This document shows, one piece after another, positions 45,359 through 54,912 of a DNA stretch of 64,000 nucleotides (positions within the stretch are counted from its first letter, which is position 1; every line of letters starts with the position of its first letter). The stretch is from JABDFW01 sp035550215 (GTDB taxonomy: Bacteria > Bacteroidota > Bacteroidia > Chitinophagales > Chitinophagaceae): assembly GCA_035550215.1 (NCBI GenBank), contig DASZPM010000006.1:160312-224311 (forward strand), written 5' to 3'. A program made the translations under genes and the position numbers. A model generated the notes under the pieces. The model was not told the origin of the DNA, ran no database searches, and saw nothing but the letters and a program-made list of their open reading frames with translations.

Positions 45359-46576
45359 TCAATTAACCAATTCGCAAATGTAGAATTTTTTAACAGGCAT
45401 TGAAACAGTTTCATCGATGAGCGGGTTATCCACCTGCGAAATACCCTTTACTGTACCATCCTTAAAAAGGATGTTTATACGTTCGTCGGTAATATGATAA
45501 GTGGTATTTGATGCAACCCCGGTAAATGCAAAATAAGCCGCATCCTGCAGGGAAATGCTATAATAAGCTGCAAGCTTTTGCTTTTTTTCCTCAATTATAC
45601 AATTATCAAAAGGCTCGCTTTGAAGCCTGCATTTAAACAATCTGCGGTTTAAAATACCTTTGCATAAAACAGATAACACTACATCGCTATGATGGCTCCA
45701 TTTTTTTATGGCAAACATTATATCATCATCATCCAGCAAGCAAAACTCATCCAGCGCCTTTTTATCCATAACTCCTGTAAAGCTTTCAAAAAAATAATCT
45801 AACGATGATGACACCTTTAATGATGCACTGTTATTGTTAAAAATTTCCTTAACCCGCTCAATTATTTTCACCAGCATCTTTTCGGCGCCTAATACGGCCT
45901 TATGCAGGTACACCTGCCAATACATTAAACGGCGGGCAATTAAAAATTTCTCTACACTGTAAATACCTTTTTCCTCAATCATCAGCCGGCCTTCATGCAC
46001 TACCAGCATTTTTAAAATACGGTCGTAACTAATTACCCCTTCACTAACACCGGTAAAAAAATTATCCCGGGTTAAATAATCCATGCGGTCAACATCCAGT
46101 TGGCTGCTTATTAGCTGGTGTAAAAAATGTTTGTAGTATTTGCCGGTAAACAGTTCAATAGCAAGCGTAAGCCTGCCGCCAAGGTCATCGTTCATCTTGT
46201 GCATTAGCTGCAACCCTATCTCTTCGTGGCTGGTGCCCGGCAACAGTATATTTTCCAGTGCATGAGAAAACGGCCCGTGCCCGATATCGTGCAGTAAAAT
46301 AGCCGCTTTAACAGCTTCATCTTCAGCAGGGGTAATTTCTGCGCCTTTTGCCTTTAATTCGCTTATAGCCTGGCACATAAGATGGTAAGCCCCCAGCGAG
46401 TGGTGCAGCCTTGTATGCACTGCGCCGGGGTAAACAAGCTGGGCCAGCGCCATTTGGTGTATCCTGCGTAAACGCTGGTAACAGGGATGTGCTATAATAT
46501 CAAGTATAAAGGGGTTGTCAATAGTTATAAAGCCGTACACCGGGTCATTAATTATTTTTCTCCTGCTGCTGGGCAT
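45359..46576 (-). CDS. HD-domain phosphohydrolase (dGTPase-like)
   Basis: A 405-residue cytoplasmic HD protein related to dNTP triphosphohydrolases and YdhJ-type proteins. The conserved order is LRRIHQMALAQLVYPGAVHT, then RLHHSLGAYHLM (first His), AAILLHDIGHGPFSHALEN (HD pair) and LDVDRMDYLTRDNFFTG (final Asp). The start at 46576 (MPSSRRKIIN) is preferred to 46627. It begins the minus-strand run ahead of lpxD, 71 bp upstream, and is divergent from porX. Substrate is not determinable; a nucleotide is likely. Confidence 0.88.
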   Translation of the reverse strand: MPSSRRKIINDPVYGFITIDNPFILDIIAHPCYQRLRRIHQMALAQLVYPGAVHTRLHHSLGAYHLMCQAISELKAKGAEITPAEDEAVKAAILLHDIGHGPFSHALENILLPGTSHEEIGLQLMHKMNDDLGGRLTLAIELFTGKYYKHFLHQLISSQLDVDRMDYLTRDNFFTGVSEGVISYDRILKMLVVHEGRLMIEEKGIYSVEKFLIARRLMYWQVYLHKAVLGAEKMLVKIIERVKEIFNNNSASLKVSSSLDYFFESFTGVMDKKALDEFCLLDDDDIMFAIKKWSHHSDVVLSVLCKGILNRRLFKCRLQSEPFDNCIIEEKKQKLAAYYSISLQDAAYFAFTGVASNTTYHITDERINILFKDGTVKGISQVDNPLIDETVSMPVKKFYICELVN

Positions 46577-46801
46577 ACAAACGCAATTTGTTAAATATCC
46601 TGTTAAAGAAAGCGCCCAAATGTACAACTTTAGCCACCAGTTTAAGGTTTGTAGCTTATAGTTTGTAGTTTAGGCGGCTGAAACATTTTTGTGGTTTACA
46701 GTTTGTGGTATTTATGTAAAAACGATTGATAATTTGCCGGCAAGGGCTGCCGCGGGGGACGCCTGTAAATACAGAAGAATGCCCTATAAACAAAAAAGAA
46801 T

Positions 46802-48355
46802 ATGGCCATAGCAACTATACTTTGGGTAGATGATGAAATAGAAAGCCTGCATTCCCAAACAATTTTTCTTGAAAGCAAAGGGTACGAAGTGCAAACGTTA
46901 ACCAATGGCTTTGAGGCAATTGATTTTGTAAAAGAAAATCATGTGGATGTAGTGCTGCTTGATGAAAGTATGCCCGGTATTACCGGGCTTGAAACACTGC
47001 AGAAAATAAAGGAGGTTAACAGGCAAATACCTGTAGTGCTGATTACCAAAAATGAAACGGAAAACCTGATGGATGATGCCATAGGCAGCCAGATAACTGA
47101 TTACCTTATAAAGCCGGTAAACCCAAACCAGGTATTGCTTAGCCTTAAAAAAATAATTGACAACAAGAGGCTTGTTGCGGAAAAAACAACCACTGCTTAC
47201 CAGCAGCAGTTTCGCAACCTTTTTATGGCACTGAACAGTAACCCGGATTATAACGAATGGATGGACATTTATAAAAGACTTGTTTACTGGGAGCTTGAAA
47301 TGGAAAAAAGTGACAGCCCTGAAATGCGCGAAGTTTTTCAAACGCAAAAGCAGGAAGCAAATACCGAGTTTTTTAAGTTCATCAATAAAAATTATGCAGG
47401 CTGGCTTAAACCGGGCGCCAATGCGCCGGTTATGAGCCACAACCTGGTTAAGCAAAAAGTTTTACCGCAGGTTGAAAAAGGAACACCCTGTTTTTTTATT
47501 TTGATAGATAACCTGCGGTATGACCAGTGGAAAGCAATACAGCCGCTTTTTGCTGAAAATTTTCGCGTGGTGGAAGAAGACACTTTTTACAGCATATTAC
47601 CCACTGCCACACAATACGCCCGTAACGCCATTTTTGCAGGCATGCTGCCCCTTGAAATTGAAAAACAGTTTCCGGGCGAGTGGAAAAATGACGATGAAGA
47701 AGGCGGCAAAAATATGCAGGAAGAAGAATTTTTCAGGGCGCAGTTAAAAAGGTTGAAACGCGCCGATATACGGTATAGTTACACCAAAATTATTCACCAT
47801 AACGACGGGCAGCAACTGGTAAATAATATACATAACCTTTTACAGAACGACCTGAATGTAATTATTTACAACTTTGTAGACATGCTAAGCCACGCCCGCA
47901 CTGAAATGGAGGTGCTTAAGGAGCTTGCTGCCGATGAAGTAAGCTACCGCAGCATAACAAGAAGCTGGTTTGAGCATAGCCCCCTTAACCAGGCGCTGAA
48001 AAGAATAGCAGATAAAAAAATAAACATCGTGCTGGCTACAGACCACGGAAGCGTACGCGTAAAAACACCTTGTAAGGTTATTGGTGATAAACAAACCACT
48101 GCTAACCTGCGCTATAAACATGGCCGCAATTTGAATTATGACCCCAAAGAAGTGCTGGCGTTCAGGGACCCGCGTGAAGCAGGTTTGCCGGTACCTAATG
48201 TAAATTCATCTTTTATTTTCGCGAAGGAGGATGGGTTTTTATGTTACCCCAACAATTACAACTACTATGTAAACTACTACCGCAATACTTTTCAGCATGG
48301 CGGTGTTAGCCTTGAAGAAATGATTATTCCCGTGGTAAAGATGGTAAGTAAGTAG
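46802..48355 (+). CDS. porX: PorX, type IX secretion response regulator / alkaline-phosphatase-like enzyme
   Basis: A 517-residue regulator of the type IX secretion system. Residues 1-125 are a CheY-like receiver with acidic residues in WVDDE, phosphoacceptor Asp54 (VVLLDESMPG), Thr/Lys switch positions (LITKN, YLIKP). After a helical linker, residues about 200-517 form a PglZ / alkaline-phosphatase-fold domain: FILIDNLRYDQWKAI, the nucleophile Thr region ILPTATQYARNAIFAGMLP, VDMLSHARTE, ATDHGSVRVKTP and KHGRNLNYDP. In Bacteroidota PorX works with the kinase PorY and the sigma factor SigP and has phosphodiesterase activity. It fits with the two T9SS cargo genes at 27 and 37917. Confidence 0.95.
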   Translation: MAIATILWVDDEIESLHSQTIFLESKGYEVQTLTNGFEAIDFVKENHVDVVLLDESMPGITGLETLQKIKEVNRQIPVVLITKNETENLMDDAIGSQITDYLIKPVNPNQVLLSLKKIIDNKRLVAEKTTTAYQQQFRNLFMALNSNPDYNEWMDIYKRLVYWELEMEKSDSPEMREVFQTQKQEANTEFFKFINKNYAGWLKPGANAPVMSHNLVKQKVLPQVEKGTPCFFILIDNLRYDQWKAIQPLFAENFRVVEEDTFYSILPTATQYARNAIFAGMLPLEIEKQFPGEWKNDDEEGGKNMQEEEFFRAQLKRLKRADIRYSYTKIIHHNDGQQLVNNIHNLLQNDLNVIIYNFVDMLSHARTEMEVLKELAADEVSYRSITRSWFEHSPLNQALKRIADKKINIVLATDHGSVRVKTPCKVIGDKQTTANLRYKHGRNLNYDPKEVLAFRDPREAGLPVPNVNSSFIFAKEDGFLCYPNNYNYYVNYYRNTFQHGGVSLEEMIIPVVKMVSK

Positions 48356-48402
48356 ATGCCCAAAAAAGGCAGTGAAAATAGTGCTGCCCTGCATGCCGGT
48401 TG

Positions 48403-50361
48403 CTATTCTTTTTTCTTTAATACAATCTGCTCGTTTATCAACGCGTATACCTTATCGAAAAATGATTTTACGCCAGTATATTCATCTGCCGTAAATAATG
48501 CCCGGTTAATAATAAACGAATGCTGTATTAACACCTGGTGATTAGCTGAAAGAATTTGCCTTTTAAATATCATACTTGAATCCTCCGTACGTACCGCAAC
48601 TGATTTGGGGAGATCTTCTATCGAAAAATCTGCGGGTACATTTAAAAGGATTCTTGTTGCATAAGCCTGGTTACAGCCAAAATCAATATCAGAATACCGC
48701 ACAGTATCAACAAAAGGGTTTTTTTTGAACAATGAAAACATAAAGGGGTTAAGAAAGTACAGGCTTTCGGTATTAGACAGCGTTGCATGAAATTTAATAT
48801 CACGTAAAAGAGTGTCAGCGTCATCATTGGCATGCTGCTCAAAAGACGAGTCCACCTTTAAGTCCGTATTCTCGTCACCAACTAATTCTTTCGAATCATT
48901 TTTTTTCTCTGCTTCTTCATCCTTTATCTCCTCCGCTTTGGCAATGCCGGTATAAATAATCCTGGCATTCCCCACCATTGATCCTGTACTGTCCAGCATA
49001 GCATTAACATACAGGTCAGTATGCATTAAATTACGGGTATCAGAAATCTTTATCCACTTATTAACGTCCTCATCAATAATCAGCCCTTCGCAGTTGAGAA
49101 CGTTAAACGGAGTCGTTCTGAAGGAAAGGTGTTTTTGAGCACAATCCAGCACAAATACCGTGTCTTTACTAAAAGCAATTATATCAACACCATTAAATTG
49201 GCTTAGTGTTGGAAAAGACCTGTCAACCTTGCCATGGCTGCGTGTACTAATAAGTACCGGCAGGCAATCTATTTTTGCTTTTCGTAACAGGTTCAACAGC
49301 AGCAAATTCATTTCAGCGCTGCTGCCAGATTTATCTTTTATACACTGAGCCAGGTCTGCAGAGTAGAAAGTTTGTTCGTGGTTCCAATCTACTTCCCGTT
49401 TTACATACTGGTATATCCTGTTTATTTTCTCGCTTGTATCTTTTAATGCGTTTACTGAATCAAGAAAGGTTTGCGCACCCGGCACATCCTGCGTAAACTG
49501 CGCGCCAAAATACCTTGACTTAAGTAATGATGTGTTGTACATAGCCCAACGGGAGCCGTCATCAAACGTAATAAAGCCGCCATCCTTAATAGCAAACTCC
49601 ACCCTTTGCAGGTTATCTCCCAGCGACGTCATAAGAGGCTCGGGCTTAAAGGCGGGCACATTCCGCATAGCAAAACCCCTTGTGGCTTCATTAAAAATTT
49701 CCCTGCCGAATGTTCTTTCAGAGGAATCTTTTTCAATAGGCAGGCTGGCTACGAAATGATACTTCAATTCTGTAACCCGCGAAGGGTAAGTAAAGCTGCA
49801 CTTGGTATAACGGCAGGGCAAATCCTCCTGGAAGAACCAGGGGGTAACATTAAAGCCATCCTTGTTTATCTTGGTATAACGATATTCAATCACATCGCCT
49901 TTTTGCAGGCCGGGAAAAGTGAAGCTGATTTGGTTTTGCGAATTTTTGCCCTTGGCTTTGTTCTTGAGCAACTGATCTTTATCAAGTTTTTGTAAAACTA
50001 TTTTGCCCTGTGCATCAAGGGTAAACAAAATAGCTTCCAGGTCGGTAATCTTGGTAATCCGGCTGTTACCAACATAGGGTATTGAAACACTTGCATTTTT
50101 AAAGCCGTTTTCATTGAATATCTTTATCCTCACCCGGTATTCTGTTGTAGTTCTTGTTTCCCCTGAATACGGGTCAAGGGAAAACACAACGTTTTCCGTT
50201 TTTATCAGGTTCATAGCACTTGCGCTTCTGTCAAACGGACACTCCTGCAGTTGCATGTCCGCAATGTCAATCTTGCCAAATTCAGGTAATTTTTCCTGGG
50301 CATGGCTGTTGGGCAGAAAACTTAGCAGCGTAATTGCTGCCATAAAAAAATGCCTGGTCAT
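48403..50361 (-). CDS. Exported DUF3857 / transglutaminase-like protein (1)
   Basis: A 652-residue protein with a signal peptide (1-21, ending NSHAQ), a DUF3857 domain (about 60-230: NFTEYRV-like strands, VIEYRYTKINKDGF), a transglutaminase-like core (about 290-410) and a C-terminal DUF3858-like part. The usual catalytic Cys position reads KSGSSAEMNLLLLNLLRKA with Ser/Ala, and the usual catalytic His position reads FNGVDII. The downstream Asp region (VFVLDCAQKHLSF) is kept. It is the last of three tandem paralogues and is probably a periplasmic binding or structural protein rather than a protease. It ends about 47 bp from the convergent porX gene. Confidence 0.88.
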   Translation of the reverse strand: MTRHFFMAAITLLSFLPNSHAQEKLPEFGKIDIADMQLQECPFDRSASAMNLIKTENVVFSLDPYSGETRTTTEYRVRIKIFNENGFKNASVSIPYVGNSRITKITDLEAILFTLDAQGKIVLQKLDKDQLLKNKAKGKNSQNQISFTFPGLQKGDVIEYRYTKINKDGFNVTPWFFQEDLPCRYTKCSFTYPSRVTELKYHFVASLPIEKDSSERTFGREIFNEATRGFAMRNVPAFKPEPLMTSLGDNLQRVEFAIKDGGFITFDDGSRWAMYNTSLLKSRYFGAQFTQDVPGAQTFLDSVNALKDTSEKINRIYQYVKREVDWNHEQTFYSADLAQCIKDKSGSSAEMNLLLLNLLRKAKIDCLPVLISTRSHGKVDRSFPTLSQFNGVDIIAFSKDTVFVLDCAQKHLSFRTTPFNVLNCEGLIIDEDVNKWIKISDTRNLMHTDLYVNAMLDSTGSMVGNARIIYTGIAKAEEIKDEEAEKKNDSKELVGDENTDLKVDSSFEQHANDDADTLLRDIKFHATLSNTESLYFLNPFMFSLFKKNPFVDTVRYSDIDFGCNQAYATRILLNVPADFSIEDLPKSVAVRTEDSSMIFKRQILSANHQVLIQHSFIINRALFTADEYTGVKSFFDKVYALINEQIVLKKKE

Positions 50362-50388
50362 TTTGTTGAATTTTAAAGGGCTACTTAG

Positions 50389-52317
50389 TTAGTTTTTTCT
50401 TTTTAAAACAATTTGCTCATTAAACATCGTATACATTTTGCTAAAAATATCTTTTACAAACGGGTATTGGTCCGCAGTATAACTGGCATTTTGCAAGTCT
50501 AAATGTGTGCGCATTATAATGGCATTATTTTGTACAGCAGTAAAACGCCCGTATGCAAAACTGGTGTCAGCCAATCTAATCTCTTTATTGGGCGGCAATT
50601 CTGATGCTTCAATATTATGTGGCAGGGTAATATACATTGACACTGAATAGGATTGGTTGCAACCAAAATCTATGTCATAATGCCTCACAGAATCGGTAAA
50701 CGGGTTCTTCCTGAAAGATGAGAGGAATAAGGGGTCAAGAAACAGGAAATCCCCTGTTTGCTGCATTTCAAGTGTAAAGGAAAACCTGCGGATGAGTGGC
50801 CTGTTATCATCATCTTTATTCTCCTCTTTCAGGCTGTCAATCTTTAGGTCCACAATATTCTGCTGAAGTAAATCTTTGCCTGCATCGTTATCTTCATTGC
50901 TATTGGATGGTGTTAAAATATCCACTTTGGCATAATCGTAAAAATACTCCGAGGCAGTGCCATGCATTACGCCTGCACTATCTATATCAGCCTTTATGTT
51001 AACAACATTGCGCATTAAAGGCCTTTTATCTTCAATCCTTAGCCAGCGGCATTGTTTACTATCAATAACAAGCCCATAGTTGTTAAGTATGCTATAGGGT
51101 GGTACAGTGTATGGCTGGTATTTTTGGGTAGCATCCAGTATATAAGAAGTATTACCATCAATCGCAATAACAACAACACAATTAAATTGGTCAATACTGC
51201 CGTACTGCATATCAATTCGGCCATTGTCGGTTGTACTGGTAATGAGAGGGAAACATTGAACGCTGGCCTTTTTTAAAAAATTAAGCATCATAATGTTTAT
51301 GTCACCGCTGCTGCCTTTTTTTGTACGCCATGTATCTTCCGCATTATTGGCCAAAAAGTCATAAGTGCCGTCCCATTTTACCGTATTTCTCACCAGGTTA
51401 TAAACAGCTTTTATTTTGTCAGCGTAGGAAAACTGCTTTATTGAATCAATTTGTTTTTCAATACCGGGCACATCACGATTAAATTGGTCACCGAAATAAG
51501 GGGAATGAAGAAGGAATAAATTTATTCCTGCAAGCTTATCGTTTACGCTAAGCCCTGCCAAATACCAGCTTCTTATTATTCCAAATTCAAGCCGTTGCAA
51601 ATTGTCCCTGGGCGAGGTCATAAAAGGCTCAAACTTGAATGCAGGGATATTGGTCATTACAAACCTTTCTGTTATATCATTATTAAGACTGGTGTCGCAG
51701 GTTTTTATTACACGCTGGCTGGTAACCAGCCGCTCATTAGTGCCTATTGACAATTTGTGGGTAAAAATGCAAAACGATAGCCTGGTTGGTATGTCATCAT
51801 CAAAAAGAAATGGCGGAACACGTTGCGAATAATCTCTCTTTTCCAGGTATTGAAGCTCAATAACCGAGCCGGGCTTTACACCAGGAAAGGCGAACCGAAT
51901 ACTCTTTTGGTCTTCGTTCACTATTTCTTTAAATATATCCTTCTTATCTATTTTTGTTTGTATTATATTGCCTTGCCCATCAAGATTATAAGTAACAGCT
52001 GATATATTTTTTATTCTTTCATTATTGCCTGCATAATAAGGTATATCTACCGATGCATATTTTAATCCCACCTGGTTGAATATTTTAATTCTTATCCTTT
52101 TTTCTATATTGCTAAAATATCCCGATGCTGTTGTGTACATGTCTATATTTTCACAATTCAACAGGTTCATAGCACCAGCCCCTTTATCAAACGGGCAGTC
52201 CTTTAACTGCATGTCAGCCAGGCTTATGGTACCAAATTCGGGAATGGAATCCTGTGCTAAGGCCGATGTGAAAGAAAGGCAGGTAAATACCAGCGTATAA
52301 AATAAGACTACCCTCAT
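50389..52317 (-). CDS. Exported DUF3857 / transglutaminase-like protein (2)
   Basis: A 642-residue paralogue of the neighbours, with a signal peptide ending SALAQ and the shared opening FGTISLADMQLKDCPFDKG. DUF3857 spans about 55-230 (GSVIELQYLEKRDY). The transglutaminase-like core has KKGSSGDINIMMLNFLKKA at the catalytic Cys position (no Cys) and FNCVVVIAI where His would be (Cys instead). SYILDATQKYQPY keeps the Asp. It is the most divergent of the three and about 27 bp upstream of copy 1, so the three form one probable transcript. Function unknown. Confidence 0.87.
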   Translation of the reverse strand: MRVVLFYTLVFTCLSFTSALAQDSIPEFGTISLADMQLKDCPFDKGAGAMNLLNCENIDMYTTASGYFSNIEKRIRIKIFNQVGLKYASVDIPYYAGNNERIKNISAVTYNLDGQGNIIQTKIDKKDIFKEIVNEDQKSIRFAFPGVKPGSVIELQYLEKRDYSQRVPPFLFDDDIPTRLSFCIFTHKLSIGTNERLVTSQRVIKTCDTSLNNDITERFVMTNIPAFKFEPFMTSPRDNLQRLEFGIIRSWYLAGLSVNDKLAGINLFLLHSPYFGDQFNRDVPGIEKQIDSIKQFSYADKIKAVYNLVRNTVKWDGTYDFLANNAEDTWRTKKGSSGDINIMMLNFLKKASVQCFPLITSTTDNGRIDMQYGSIDQFNCVVVIAIDGNTSYILDATQKYQPYTVPPYSILNNYGLVIDSKQCRWLRIEDKRPLMRNVVNIKADIDSAGVMHGTASEYFYDYAKVDILTPSNSNEDNDAGKDLLQQNIVDLKIDSLKEENKDDDNRPLIRRFSFTLEMQQTGDFLFLDPLFLSSFRKNPFTDSVRHYDIDFGCNQSYSVSMYITLPHNIEASELPPNKEIRLADTSFAYGRFTAVQNNAIIMRTHLDLQNASYTADQYPFVKDIFSKMYTMFNEQIVLKRKN

Positions 52318-52373
52318 TGTTTAATACTGTTAAATTATGTAATAACCAGGTTTAATAGCTTTTAATGTGTTTA

Positions 52374-54341
52374 TTAGTTGCCGGTGCGCCTTAATAAAAT
52401 TTCCTCATTCAGCAAACCATACATCTTGCTAAAAAAGTCTTTTACACTGGGGTATTCTTCTTTAAGAAACAACGGCTTGTTTATTTTAAAGGTAAGGCTT
52501 GCATGCAACCCGGCAGCGTTTTTGTAATACGAACGCATAAATACTATGCCCGAATCTGCCGTTGCAACTGCCTTATCTGCGGGCAAATCATCTGCGCTAA
52601 AATTCGCCGGCAGCGTAAGATTCATCAGTTCCCCAAATGACTGGTTGCAGCCAAAATCAATATTGGTGGTGCGTACAGAATCTGTAAAAAGGTTCTTCCG
52701 GAAAAGACTTAATGAAAATGGGTTAAAAAAGTAAATATCCCCTGTATTTGAAAGCGTATAATGAAATTTTACTTTTTCCACCAGGGTATCATTGTCGTCA
52801 TCTTCATGAATAAGCGAAGCACTGTCAACCGTAAAATCAGGCTCCCGTGTGCGGGTTATAGCCCTTTCTTCATCAGCATCAGGTTGGGTGCCTTTACGGG
52901 ATAGCTCGTCAACTTTCGCCAGGTTTGTAAAGTTAATAAACGCTTTACCTGTTAAAATGCCGCCATTATTCAATGTCGCGTCTATAGATGCATCCTCATT
53001 CAGTAAAGCGTCAGAAGCAGTAATAGTTATCCAGCGCTCAATCTCAGGGTCAACCAGGTAAGCGTTTCGGTAAAGTACGTTTAATGGGGGCGTTTTAAAT
53101 GAAACTCCTTTTTGCGTGCAATCAAGTACATACGCCATGTTGCCAAAAATCACCAGCACGTCAACACCATTAAACTGGGCTAAATCAGGAAACTGTTTGT
53201 CAGGGGTACCGTGGTTTCTCGTACTTATCAGCAGGGGGTAGCAGGTTACGCGTATTTTACGAAGCATATTCAATAAAGAAATATTCATTTCAGCGCTGTT
53301 ACCCAGTTTGTTTTTCCAGCAACTATCAAGACTAAATGAAAAAAAAGCCTGCTGGCCGTTCCATTGTATATTTTGTTTGATGTAAGAATAGATGGCTTTT
53401 ATTTTTTGAAGAGTATCGGTTACCTGCTTTAACGAATCCATAAAAGGAACAATTGCTTCTATCCGCTGCCTGAACTGCCTGCCAAAAAATGGGGCCTCAA
53501 GCAACCGGTAGTTATAATATTTCCATATTTGAACCGGCGTGCCATTTAAAGGGGAAGACTTGCTGTTAAAGGACATATTTATGCGGGCAAGGTTATCAAT
53601 CACCGAAGTCATTAACGGTTCCAGCTTAAAGGAAGAGATATTAAAAAACGTAAACGATTTTGTTTCAAGATTTTCACCGGGTGTGTAATAGGTTTTAACA
53701 TGGTCGCCTTTTTCATCGGGAAGGTTACCGGCAATATGATAATAAAATTTTGCAAAATCACCTGGTACCGTCACGTCTATCCTGTAGTGCAGGGTAGGTA
53801 TGTTATCCTCCAGGAGCTTTGGTTCAACAAACAATATGCGTTTGTCAACCTTTGTGTACCTGTACTCAACAATTGACCCTGCTTTAAGGTTGGGAAAAGT
53901 AAAACTCACCTTATTAACCGCTGTGCCGCTATCAGCCCCCTGGTAAATTACCTGGGATTTGTCAAGTTTTTGTGATGTTATCTTACCCCGGTCATCAAGG
54001 TTGTAAATAGTTGCTTCAACATCAGTAATTTCAGTTGAACCATCTACACTAATGTAAGGGATTATTATACTTGCATTTTTAAAACCTTTTTCATTGAATA
54101 TTTTAATTCGCCTTCCAAATTCGGTAGTTAGCCGGCCCGTATCTGTTAATGAGGCCTGTTCATAAATTATGTTTTCTGTTTTCAGCAAATACATGGCATC
54201 AGCCCCTTTTTCAAACGGGCACTCTTTCAACTGCATATCATTCATTTTTACCCTGCCAAATTCTGGTAGTTTTTCCTGGGCATGGGTAACGCAAAATGCG
54301 CATGCACACAAAGCAAGGGTGGCTGAAAAAATCTTCCTCAT
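52374..54341 (-). CDS. Exported DUF3857 / transglutaminase-like protein (3)
   Basis: A 655-residue paralogue, first of the tandem set to be transcribed. The start at 54341 (MRKIFSATLAL) yields a signal peptide ending THAQ. The shared opening LPEFGRVKMNDMQLKECPFE is followed by DUF3857 (KAGSIVEYRYTKVDKR). The transglutaminase-like core has NKLGNSAEMNISLLNMLRKI at the catalytic Cys position and FNGVDVLVIF at the His position. MAYVLDCTQKGVSF keeps the Asp. All three copies therefore lack the Cys-His pair. Gap to copy 2 is 56 bp. Confidence 0.87.
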   Translation of the reverse strand: MRKIFSATLALCACAFCVTHAQEKLPEFGRVKMNDMQLKECPFEKGADAMYLLKTENIIYEQASLTDTGRLTTEFGRRIKIFNEKGFKNASIIIPYISVDGSTEITDVEATIYNLDDRGKITSQKLDKSQVIYQGADSGTAVNKVSFTFPNLKAGSIVEYRYTKVDKRILFVEPKLLEDNIPTLHYRIDVTVPGDFAKFYYHIAGNLPDEKGDHVKTYYTPGENLETKSFTFFNISSFKLEPLMTSVIDNLARINMSFNSKSSPLNGTPVQIWKYYNYRLLEAPFFGRQFRQRIEAIVPFMDSLKQVTDTLQKIKAIYSYIKQNIQWNGQQAFFSFSLDSCWKNKLGNSAEMNISLLNMLRKIRVTCYPLLISTRNHGTPDKQFPDLAQFNGVDVLVIFGNMAYVLDCTQKGVSFKTPPLNVLYRNAYLVDPEIERWITITASDALLNEDASIDATLNNGGILTGKAFINFTNLAKVDELSRKGTQPDADEERAITRTREPDFTVDSASLIHEDDDNDTLVEKVKFHYTLSNTGDIYFFNPFSLSLFRKNLFTDSVRTTNIDFGCNQSFGELMNLTLPANFSADDLPADKAVATADSGIVFMRSYYKNAAGLHASLTFKINKPLFLKEEYPSVKDFFSKMYGLLNEEILLRRTGN

Positions 54342-54428
54342 TTCCGGGTGGGTTTGTACTAGCAAATATATACTTATGGTTAAAAAACTTCTTTAAAAAA
54401 CACTTAATTCATGCGGTGGCATCAGCAC

Positions 54429-54755
54429 TTATTGCAGCTTCTCATTGTCCAGGTGCCGCGTGGCGTCCCGCATATTTTTCTTCTCAAAATTTTTTTGCAG
54501 CGCTTCCGTAAGGTCCACACCCGTTTGGTTGGCAAGGCAAAGCAGCACCCACAGCACATCGGCCATTTCATCTGAAAGCTTTCTGCCCCTGTCTGATTCT
54601 TTAAAAGACTGCTCCCCGTATATGCGCACCATTAAACGGGACAATTCGCCTACCTCTTCCATTAAAATGCCCAGGTTGGTGAGCTCACCAAAATAACGTA
54701 CGCCTACGGTTTTAATCCAGGCATCTACCTGTTTTTGGGCTTCCTCAATTGTCAT
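54429..54755 (-). CDS. MazG-like nucleotide pyrophosphohydrolase
   Basis: A 108-residue all-alpha NTP pyrophosphohydrolase of the MazG-like group. The metal-binding motifs are EEVGEL (in GILMEEVGELSRLMVRIYGE) and DEMADVLWVLLCLANQTG. These match the ExxE...ExxD pattern of the superfamily, which cleaves (d)NTPs to NMP and pyrophosphate and is thought to remove aberrant nucleotides. Length suits a single-domain member. Cytoplasmic. It lies downstream of asd, which ends in a strong terminator, so it probably has its own promoter. Confidence 0.88.
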   Translation of the reverse strand: MTIEEAQKQVDAWIKTVGVRYFGELTNLGILMEEVGELSRLMVRIYGEQSFKESDRGRKLSDEMADVLWVLLCLANQTGVDLTEALQKNFEKKNMRDATRHLDNEKLQ

Positions 54756-54827
54756 GTAATATTGATTTTTACGTTGGGGAAAGTGGAACCGTCGTGTTAA
54801 AATTAAGGGATTACCGGTTTTTTAATT

Positions 54828-54859
54828 TACAAAAAAAAGATCCCGGCTGTGCCGGGATC
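54828..54859 (-). terminator. Rho-independent terminator of asd
   Basis: On the minus strand GATCCCGGC, a three-base loop and GCCGGGATC (54839-54859) form a perfect 9-bp stem followed by TTTTTTTT. It lies about 55 bp after the asd stop. Confidence 0.92.
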
Positions 54860-54912
54860 AAAATTTACACTATACTCACTAACAACTATTTTATAATCAC
54901 GATGGCCCGTAG

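Noticed and set aside
48367..48390. GGCAG / CTGCC hairpin just after porX
   Set aside because: Only five GC pairs with a long loop and no T-run directly after; not a convincing terminator.
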